DNA from: an uncultured Bacteroidales bacterium
Lineage (GTDB): Bacteria; Bacteroidota; Bacteroidia; Bacteroidales; Paludibacteraceae
Direction of reading: 5' to 3'
DNA: 59,985 nt
Assembly: GCA_944321155.1 (NCBI GenBank)
Contig: CALUKG010000005.1
Coordinates: 1 to 59,985, forward strand
In this document: in pieces, positions 54,294 to 59,985 of the stretch
Layout of the letters: every line of letters starts with the position of its first letter
How positions within the stretch are numbered: the stretch's first letter is position 1
Notes under the pieces: model-generated
What the model was told of the DNA's origin: nothing
The model's input: only the letters and a program-made list of their open reading frames with translations
Databases searched by the model: none
Position numbers and translations under genes: made by a program

Positions 54294-55703
54294 ATGGCTC
54301 GTAAGAAAAAGAACTTACCATTACTGGAAAATGTACTGATAACCGATGTAGCTGCCGAGGGCAAAGCATTGGCTAAAGTGGACGATTGTGTTGTGTTTGT
54401 ACCCTATGTTGTGCCGGGTGATATTGTTGACCTGCAAGTAACCAAAAAGAAACACAACTATATGGAGGCACGTGCTGTACGTTTTGAAAAATACGCCGAC
54501 AAACGTTGTGAAGCTCCTTGCCGTCACTATGGCACTTGCGGTGGATGCAAATGGCAGATATTGCCCTATGAAGAGCAAATCAAATACAAACAGAAACAGG
54601 TGGTGGACAACCTGACCCGCATCGGCAAGATTGAACTGCCGGAAATTTCACCCATTATCGGTTCTGCCAAAATATACGGCTACAGAAACAAGCTGGAATT
54701 TACCTTCTCCAACAAGCGTTGGCTGAGTTTTGAGGATATGGAAGCAGGACATGTGCCCGCCAGCATGAACGGGGTCGGTTTTCACATTCCCGGTCTATTC
54801 GACAAAGTGCTCGATATAGAAGAATGCCTGTTGCAGGACGACATTAACAACCAACTGCGCAACGAGATAAGACGATATGCAGAAGAACACGGACTGACTT
54901 TCTTTGACTTGCGCAGTCAGGTAGGCTTTTTGCGCACAATGATGGTACGCACCAGCAGTACGGGCGAACTGATGCTGATTGTCGTATTCCACGAAGAAGA
55001 CAAGGCTAAAAGAGAAGCCTTGCTGCAACACTTGGGAGATACTTTCCCGCAAATCACCTCGCTTTTGTACGTCATCAATCCGAAAGCCAACGATACCATC
55101 ACCGATTTGGAGGTGCACACGTTCAAAGGGAATGACTGTATCTATGAGGAAATGGAAGGACTACGATTCAAAGTAGGTCCGAAGTCGTTTTACCAGACCA
55201 ATTCCGAACAGGCATACGAACTGTATAAGGTGGCACGCAACTTTGCGGGACTGACAGGCGAGGAACTGGTATATGACCTTTATACTGGTACGGGTACCAT
55301 TGCCAACTTTGTGGCACGCCAATCCAAACGTGTCATTGGCATTGAATATGTACCCGAAGCCATTGAAGACGCCAAGGTGAATGCACTGCTCAATCAACTG
55401 GACAATACCTATTTCCTGGCTGGAGACATGAAAGACATTCTCACACAAGAATTTATCGAAGCCAATGGTCGTCCAGACGTTATCATTACCGACCCACCAC
55501 GTGCAGGCATGCATCAGGATGTAATTGATACCATCTTGTTTGCCGAACCGCAACGTATTGTCTATGTAAGCTGTAATCCGGCCACCCAAGCCCGTGACTT
55601 GGCTTTATTGGATGCCAAATACAAAGTGGCTGCCGTGCAACCCGTTGACATGTTCCCTCACACCCATCACGTGGAAAATGTTGTATTGCTAACCAAACGA
55701 TAG
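54294..55703 (+). CDS. rlmD: 23S rRNA (uracil-5-)-methyltransferase, RlmD/RlmCD type
   Basis: A 469-residue SAM-dependent methyltransferase. A TRAM domain (about 8-68, ALAKVDDCVVFVPYVVPGD) is followed by an Fe-S binding CEAPCRHYGTCGGC stretch at about 73-86, then the Rossmann methyltransferase fold: VYDLYTGTGTIANFVA, IITDPPRAGMH and VYVSCNPATQARDL with the catalytic cysteine (about residue 427). It methylates U1939/U747-type positions in 23S rRNA; which exactly is uncertain. 14 bp after the pectin enzyme and 6 bp before ispG. Confidence 0.92.
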   Translation: MARKKKNLPLLENVLITDVAAEGKALAKVDDCVVFVPYVVPGDIVDLQVTKKKHNYMEARAVRFEKYADKRCEAPCRHYGTCGGCKWQILPYEEQIKYKQKQVVDNLTRIGKIELPEISPIIGSAKIYGYRNKLEFTFSNKRWLSFEDMEAGHVPASMNGVGFHIPGLFDKVLDIEECLLQDDINNQLRNEIRRYAEEHGLTFFDLRSQVGFLRTMMVRTSSTGELMLIVVFHEEDKAKREALLQHLGDTFPQITSLLYVINPKANDTITDLEVHTFKGNDCIYEEMEGLRFKVGPKSFYQTNSEQAYELYKVARNFAGLTGEELVYDLYTGTGTIANFVARQSKRVIGIEYVPEAIEDAKVNALLNQLDNTYFLAGDMKDILTQEFIEANGRPDVIITDPPRAGMHQDVIDTILFAEPQRIVYVSCNPATQARDLALLDAKYKVAAVQPVDMFPHTHHVENVVLLTKR

Positions 55704-55709
55704 AAAGCT

Positions 55710-57398
55710 ATGTGGACCAAGGATTTATTCAACTATCATCGCCGCCAAAGCAGCACGGTGCATGTGGGCCAACTCACACTGGGAGGTAATGTCCCCATCC
55801 GTATCCAGTCGATGGCCAATACAAACACCAACGACACGGAAGCATCTGTAGCACAAGCCCAACGCATTATTGATGCAGGAGGAGAGCTGGTGAGGTTTAC
55901 CGCTCAGGGAACCCGTGAAGCCACCAATCTGGAAAACATCAGGAAAGGCTTGTCGGCCCTCGGTGAAAAATACGCCAAGGTGCCGCTGGTAGCTGATATT
56001 CACTTTATGCCAGCCGCAGCGGATGTAGCAGCACAATATGTGGAAAAAGTGCGTATCAATCCAGGCAATTATGTAGACAAAGCCCGCACATTTGTCCACT
56101 TGGAATACACTGACGAAGAATATGCGGCAGAACTGCAGAAAATAAGGGAACGGTTTGTGCCTTTCCTCCAATTGTGTAAAACACATCACCGTTCCATCCG
56201 TATTGGTGTGAACCATGGTTCACTGAGCGACCGCATCATGAGTCGCTATGGTGATACACCTGCCGGTATGGTGGAATCGTGCATGGAATTTCTGCGCATT
56301 TGCGTGGAAGAATCGTTTACGGATGTGGTCATCTCCATTAAAGCCTCCAACACAGTCGTCATGATACAGACGGTGCGCCTGCTGGTGGAAACCATGGAAA
56401 AGGAAAACATGGCTTTCCCTTTGCATTTGGGCGTAACAGAAGCAGGAGACGGTGAAGACGGTCGCATCAAATCGGCAGTGGGCATAGGTGCTTTATTAGC
56501 CGACGGCATAGGTGATACCATACGTGTTTCACTCAGCGAAGCGCCGGAAAAAGAGATTCCTGTAGCCCAATCGCTGGTTGACTACATCAATCAACGTGTC
56601 AACCACCCACACATAACCCTTCCTGCCGGTTGCGAAAACTGGGAAATGAACAATAAAACGACAGCCCAACCGATTGTAATTGGACTCAAGGACACATACA
56701 GCGGTCTGGTGCCGGATTATTATTATGAAAAGGGCTATTGCACAGACAAAGAGGGTCGTGAATTACCCATTGTGGAAATGGACACAAAAAAAGTGTATCT
56801 GCCGGAAGGCGATTGCACCATTTTGCTCGGCACTTCTCACCCCAATCCTGTCGGTGCTTTTCGTGCCGCGATTGTACAATTACGTGCAGGGGGGTGTCAA
56901 CAACGCATAGTGCTCCATATCAAGAGTACCGCCTCCACCACTGCCGATATGCAACTACAAACGGCTGCCGATGCCGGCGTACTGTTTATTGACGGCATGG
57001 CCAATGGTCTGTTTATTGAGCACGCCGCCTCCACAGCCCAACAATGTGTGGATACCGCATTCAGTATTTTACAAGCTGCACATGTGCGCACCAGCAAGAC
57101 AGAATACATCTCCTGCCCTGGTTGCGGACGTACCATGTTCAACCTTGAACAAACAATAGCCCTTATCAAAAAAGAGACTTCGCATCTGACCGGTTTGAAA
57201 ATCGGCATTATGGGATGTATTGTCAATGGACCAGGAGAAATGGCTGATGCCGATTACGGCTATGTGGGTGCAGGAAAGGGCAAAATTAGCCTATACAAGA
57301 AAAAGGAATGCATAGAAAAAAACATTCCCGAAGAAGAGGCTGTTGAACACCTGATAGCGCTTATCAAGCAGCATAATGACTGGAAAGAAAATAGGTGA
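55710..57398 (+). CDS. ispG: 4-hydroxy-3-methylbut-2-en-1-yl diphosphate synthase (long form)
   Basis: A 562-residue IspG (GcpE). It catalyses the penultimate MEP-pathway step, from MEcPP to HMBPP, with a [4Fe-4S] cluster. The N-terminal TIM barrel has HVGQLTLGGNVPIRIQSMANTNT, RINPGNY and LGVTEAGDGEDGRIKSAVGIG. The C-terminal cluster domain has CPGCGRTMFNLEQ (about 467-470) and IGIMGCIVNGPGEMADADYGYVG (about 502). The extra 150-residue insert between these is characteristic of the long type in Bacteroidota, Chlamydiae and plants. Last gene of the operon; the region after it holds a small RNA candidate. Confidence 0.95.
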   Translation: MWTKDLFNYHRRQSSTVHVGQLTLGGNVPIRIQSMANTNTNDTEASVAQAQRIIDAGGELVRFTAQGTREATNLENIRKGLSALGEKYAKVPLVADIHFMPAAADVAAQYVEKVRINPGNYVDKARTFVHLEYTDEEYAAELQKIRERFVPFLQLCKTHHRSIRIGVNHGSLSDRIMSRYGDTPAGMVESCMEFLRICVEESFTDVVISIKASNTVVMIQTVRLLVETMEKENMAFPLHLGVTEAGDGEDGRIKSAVGIGALLADGIGDTIRVSLSEAPEKEIPVAQSLVDYINQRVNHPHITLPAGCENWEMNNKTTAQPIVIGLKDTYSGLVPDYYYEKGYCTDKEGRELPIVEMDTKKVYLPEGDCTILLGTSHPNPVGAFRAAIVQLRAGGCQQRIVLHIKSTASTTADMQLQTAADAGVLFIDGMANGLFIEHAASTAQQCVDTAFSILQAAHVRTSKTEYISCPGCGRTMFNLEQTIALIKKETSHLTGLKIGIMGCIVNGPGEMADADYGYVGAGKGKISLYKKKECIEKNIPEEEAVEHLIALIKQHNDWKENR

Positions 57399-57468
57399 AT
57401 AATGCTTCTGACAACAAATCAGAATTCATTTTGTTTGCAAAAGTCCTACAAAAAAGTAAGAAAAAAAC

Positions 57469-57499
57469 TTGCATATATCAAACAAAGAATATATCTTTG
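57469..57499 (+). promoter_or_regulatory. Promoter of the candidate small RNA
   Basis: TTG (57469-57471), 20-bp spacer, TATCTTTG (57492-57499): exact match to the Bacteroidota consensus. It lies 70 bp after ispG and points at a terminator 50 bp further on, with no gene between. Confidence 0.75.
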
Positions 57500-57504
57500 C
57501 AGCA

Positions 57505-57580
57505 ATGTAAGATAAATTTTTCATAGTTAAGGTTTAGGTTAAATGGTGAAGGATGGCTGGGAAGTCGTCCTTCATTTTTT
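57505..57580 (+). ncRNA. Candidate independent small RNA, about 76 nt
   Basis: Start about 57505 (6 bp after the -7 element), end at a T-run 57575-57580 following a hairpin. The hairpin has TGAAGGATGGC pairing with GTCGTCCTTCA (11 bp with two G-U pairs, 6-nt loop TGGGAA), so 57547-57574 is a terminator-like stem. The 5' part is AT-rich, with TTAAGGTTTAGGTTAA near 57527. There is no open frame of notable length. It faces the MATE gene (convergent, stop 57591), whose 3' end it might overlap. Class unknown; 6S-like or another sRNA cannot be decided. Confidence 0.6.
57547..57580 (+). terminator. Rho-independent terminator of the small-RNA candidate
   Basis: An 11-bp stem (two G-U pairs) at 57547-57557/57564-57574 with a 6-nt loop, directly followed by ATTTTTTATT. 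It lies on the plus strand between ispG and the convergent MATE gene; it could also terminate read-through from ispG. Confidence 0.75.
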
Positions 57581-57590
57581 ATTGTAACAA

Positions 57591-58902
57591 TTACTCTTTG
57601 ATTAAATTATACAGCCTTTGCGAGAATCCCCACAACACCAATCCTCGCAGAAGCAGATAACAAAGGAAAGCACACCAAAGAGCATGGTTCTGCCAATAAG
57701 GTTGCAACAAAAAATAAATGCTAAAAAAGGCTGTTGAAGCAATCAACATGGACAAAAGCATGTAGCGAGTGGCCGTTGCACCAATAAAAACACCATCCCA
57801 CAAAAAAGCTGCAAATCCCATAAGAGGAATCAGCATTGTCCAGCGCATATAAGGATGTGAAGCATTCAACACCTCCGCATTATCAGTCAATAAAGAAAGG
57901 AAAGGTGTGCCCCCGCCAGCATAAAGCAAAGTGAACAAAATGGCCAATGCCCCACCCCACAAAAAAAGACGTTTCACAGTTGTGCGTAAAGACAATAGAT
58001 TGCGCGCTCCAATATACCTACCACAGACGGCTTCACCAGCGTATGCAAATCCATCCATAAAATAAGAAAAGAGCGTGAAAAGCTGCATTAACAAGGCATT
58101 GACAGCGAGTATAATATCGCTTTGGCGTGCACCTGCAGATGTAAAAAATAAAGTAACTGCCACCAGGCATAAGGTACGAAAAAAGATATCTCGGTTGACT
58201 TGGAAAAACCTTTTCAGGGCACTAGTATCCCAAATAGAGCGCTTTTCCACCACCCGTTTCCGAATCCGCAGATAATAACGCAGATAAAAAGCAACTGCCA
58301 GCAGCAGACCTGCATATTGAGCTATCAATGTGCCCAAAGCAACACCCTCCACTTTCATATGGAAAACTAAAACCAGCAGAAGACTGGCCATAATATTGAC
58401 AACATTTTGCGCTATAGCAATAAACATGGGAAAGCGGGAATTTTGCATTCCCAAAAACCACCCCACAAAACTATACATGGATAACACGGCAGGGGCCCCC
58501 CATATACAAATGTGAAAATAGATTTGTGCAAGAGCAGCCACATCAGCAGAAGGTTTGATAAGCCAAAACGCCAAATGTCTAATAGGTATCTGCAGAACAA
58601 TAAAACAAAGTGCAACACCCAAAGCTATCGCCAATGAACGAATAAGCAAGCGCTTTGTTTCATCAAGATTTCTGCTACCGAATGCCTGCGAAGTCATCCC
58701 CCCTGTGCCCATGCGGAGAAAACCGAAGAGCCAGTACATAATATTGAACATCAATCCGCCAACAGCAATAGCCCCTATATAGGCTGCATCACCAAGATGT
58801 CCCACTATGGCAAGGTCAATCATTCCGAGTAAAGGCACTGTTATATTGGAAACAATGGAAGGAAGGGGCTATTTGCAAAATTTGTCTATCAAATCTGTTC
58901 AT
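57591..58902 (-). pseudogene. MATE-family efflux transporter with N-terminal frameshift
   Basis: From an ATG at 58902 the frame reads MNRFDRQILQIA, then shifts at a run of four C residues (minus strand AGCCCCTTCCTTCC, 58869-58856). The other frame continues PSIVSNITVPLLGMIDLAIVGHLGDAAYIGAIAVGGLMFN to a stop at 57591, 415 residues or more. Both halves match MATE (DinF-like) transporters, including the usual LAIPSI-N start; removing one C restores LPSI. About 12 membrane segments. A truncated form from an internal ATG would lack part of TM1. Could be a real pseudogene, a sequencing error in the C tract, or a phase-variable site. Confidence 0.8.
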
Positions 58903-58932
58903 TAATGGTCATGAGTGCTTTAAACAATCAAA

Positions 58933-58961
58933 GAGGATGCACCGAATAAAGGTACATCCTC
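58933..58961 (-). terminator. Terminator downstream of the phosphohexomutase
   Basis: An 11-position stem with one mismatch (GAGGATG/CATCCTC plus ACC/GGT) encloses a 7-nt loop; on the minus strand it is followed by TTTGATTGTTT. It lies 38 bp after the mutase stop. It may also act on plus-strand read-through, which would meet CTTATTTTT. Confidence 0.65.
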
Positions 58962-58998
58962 CTTATTTTTACGAATTATTTCATGCAAGTGAAATGAT

Positions 58999-59985
58999 CT
59001 ATACGCCCAAAGAATCGCGTACAGCCTGAATTTTAGCCGTTGCTTTAGCATCAGCATCAGCATAATCGGCACGCGTTTTCATAGTACCGCGCACTTCAAT
59101 ATAGAACTTGATTTTCGGTTCAGTTCCAGAAGGACGAACAGAAATCTTCGTTCCATCTTCCGTAAAGAATTGAAGCACGTTGCTGGTGGTAGGGAATTTA
59201 AGATCGGTTTGTTTGCCTGTAGCCACTTCCGTAGCTTTCAAGGTTTGATAATCCTTAATGAGACGTACAGGAGAACCTGCTATTTCTTTTGGAGGATTAT
59301 TACGGTAATCCTTCATCATCTGTTGGATTTCTTCTGCACCAGTCTTACCTTTACGAACTACAGAGATACCCTTTTCCTTACCAAAGCCTACTTCAATATA
59401 AATGTCTTGCAAGAGTTGGAAGAGTGATTTACCATTATCTTTTGCCCACGCTGCAATTTCAGCCATGATTACACATGCAGAAACGGCATCCTTGTCACGG
59501 CAGAAATCTTCTACCAAGAATCCATAACTTTCTTCACCGCCACCAATATATTTGCGTTTTCCTTCCAAATCACGAATGACAGAAGCAATCCATTTAAATC
59601 CGGTGTAGCAGTCAAACATTTCCACACCCATCTTATTGGCTACATCCTTCATAACTTCTGTAGTTACAATGGTTTTCACCATAAATTGTGAGCCGTCCAG
59701 ACGTCCTAGTTCTTTCCAGCGACGCAAAATATAATAGGTAAAGAGCACACAGGTTTGGTTTCCGTTCATCAAAATCCATTCGCCTTTGTCGTCTTTTACA
59801 GCTATACCCAAACGGTCGGCATCAGGGTCAGAAGCCATTACCATATCAGCATCCACTTCCTTCGCTTTTTCTACAGCCATGCTGAGTGCTGCCGGTTCTT
59901 CCGGATTAGGAGAAACCACCGTTGGAAAATCTCCGCTTACCACATTCTGTTCAGGAACGGGTATAATATTGGTAAATCCGAACTC
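58999..59985 (-). CDS. Phosphoglucomutase/phosphomannomutase (alpha-D-phosphohexomutase), C-terminal part
   Basis: The first part of the gene lies beyond the right edge; 328 codons are visible, and the frame is open up to 59985. MASDPDADRLGIAVKD is the metal-binding loop, GGGEESYGFLVEDFCRDKDAV the sugar-binding loop, and SVRPSGTEPKIKFYIEVRG the phosphate-binding loop near the C-terminus. The catalytic phosphoserine loop is off the window. Bacteroidota members are about 580 residues. It interconverts hexose 1- and 6-phosphates, feeding nucleotide-sugar synthesis, including that of the polysaccharide locus. Confidence 0.92.
   Translation of the reverse strand, partial: EFGFTNIIPVPEQNVVSGDFPTVVSPNPEEPAALSMAVEKAKEVDADMVMASDPDADRLGIAVKDDKGEWILMNGNQTCVLFTYYILRRWKELGRLDGSQFMVKTIVTTEVMKDVANKMGVEMFDCYTGFKWIASVIRDLEGKRKYIGGGEESYGFLVEDFCRDKDAVSACVIMAEIAAWAKDNGKSLFQLLQDIYIEVGFGKEKGISVVRKGKTGAEEIQQMMKDYRNNPPKEIAGSPVRLIKDYQTLKATEVATGKQTDLKFPTTSNVLQFFTEDGTKISVRPSGTEPKIKFYIEVRGTMKTRADYADADAKATAKIQAVRDSLGV

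Noticed and set aside
57505-57580. Named 6S RNA or other known RNA family
   Set aside because: I cannot confirm any family's conserved structure from memory; the length is shorter than usual for 6S, so it is left unnamed.

Overview
The window is chromosomal DNA from a member of the Bacteroidota, most likely order Bacteroidales. The evidence is promoters of the form TTG-N19/20-TAnnTTTG with no Shine-Dalgarno pattern, a long-form IspG, an M6 protease with a type-IX-secretion-like C-terminal tail, a TPR/beta-barrel outer-membrane pair, and a pectin-degrading GH105-CE8 fusion. I cannot assign a genus. I saw no rRNA, tRNA, CRISPR array, transposase or integrase.

Region 1 (1-23.3 kb, all minus strand) is one long surface-polysaccharide (O-antigen or capsule) locus, visibly AT-richer than the genes after 31.5 kb. 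In transcription order it begins at about 23.26 kb with a sugar aminotransferase. A five-gene block follows: WbqC-like, divergent DegT-like, NeuD/PglD-like acyltransferase, MaoC-like hydratase and CitE-like lyase. Then come about ten glycosyltransferases, a Wzt-type ATPase, three more acetyltransferases of the left-handed beta-helix type, an OafA-type acyltransferase and a Wzy-like polymerase. The locus ends with a Gfo/Idh/MocA sugar dehydrogenase, a FemAB-like transferase, a DUF354 protein and wecB, which is cut by the left edge. Most genes overlap or lie within 25 bp, which suggests a single transcription unit. No Wzx flippase or Wzm permease is visible.

Region 2 (23.3-31.5 kb) is accessory DNA punctuated by clusters of short palindromic repeats (23.73-23.98, 27.54 and 30.82-31.41 kb). 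Its main content is a compact three-gene operon: an AbiEi-type antitoxin/regulator, an AbiEii-type nucleotidyltransferase and a small PP2C phosphatase. The operon has a recognisable promoter with 19-bp palindromic operators and a terminator straight after the phosphatase. A DUF2971 gene diverges from the same regulatory region. Two paralogous small proteins and a pair of unrecognised overlapping genes follow.

Region 3 (31.5-46.5 kb) is core. It holds dacB, a biotin-protein ligase gene, the TPR/beta-barrel pair, the M6 protease, aspartate kinase and a GHL10 glycosidase-like protein on the plus strand. These converge with the minus-strand operon lptB-rnz-ridA-lipA.

Region 4 (46.5-60 kb): divergent promoters in a repeat-rich spacer drive lptB leftward and a nine-gene plus-strand operon rightward: purC, FecCD permease, cysteine-desulfidase-like, yicC-like, gmk, nadD, GH105-CE8, rlmD and ispG. 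After it comes a self-contained promoter-to-terminator unit of about 76 nt (candidate small RNA), then a MATE transporter with an N-terminal frameshift and a phosphohexomutase cut by the right edge.

The strongest candidates for something undescribed are the AbiEi-AbiEii-PP2C operon and the acyl-CoA-chemistry block inside the polysaccharide locus.
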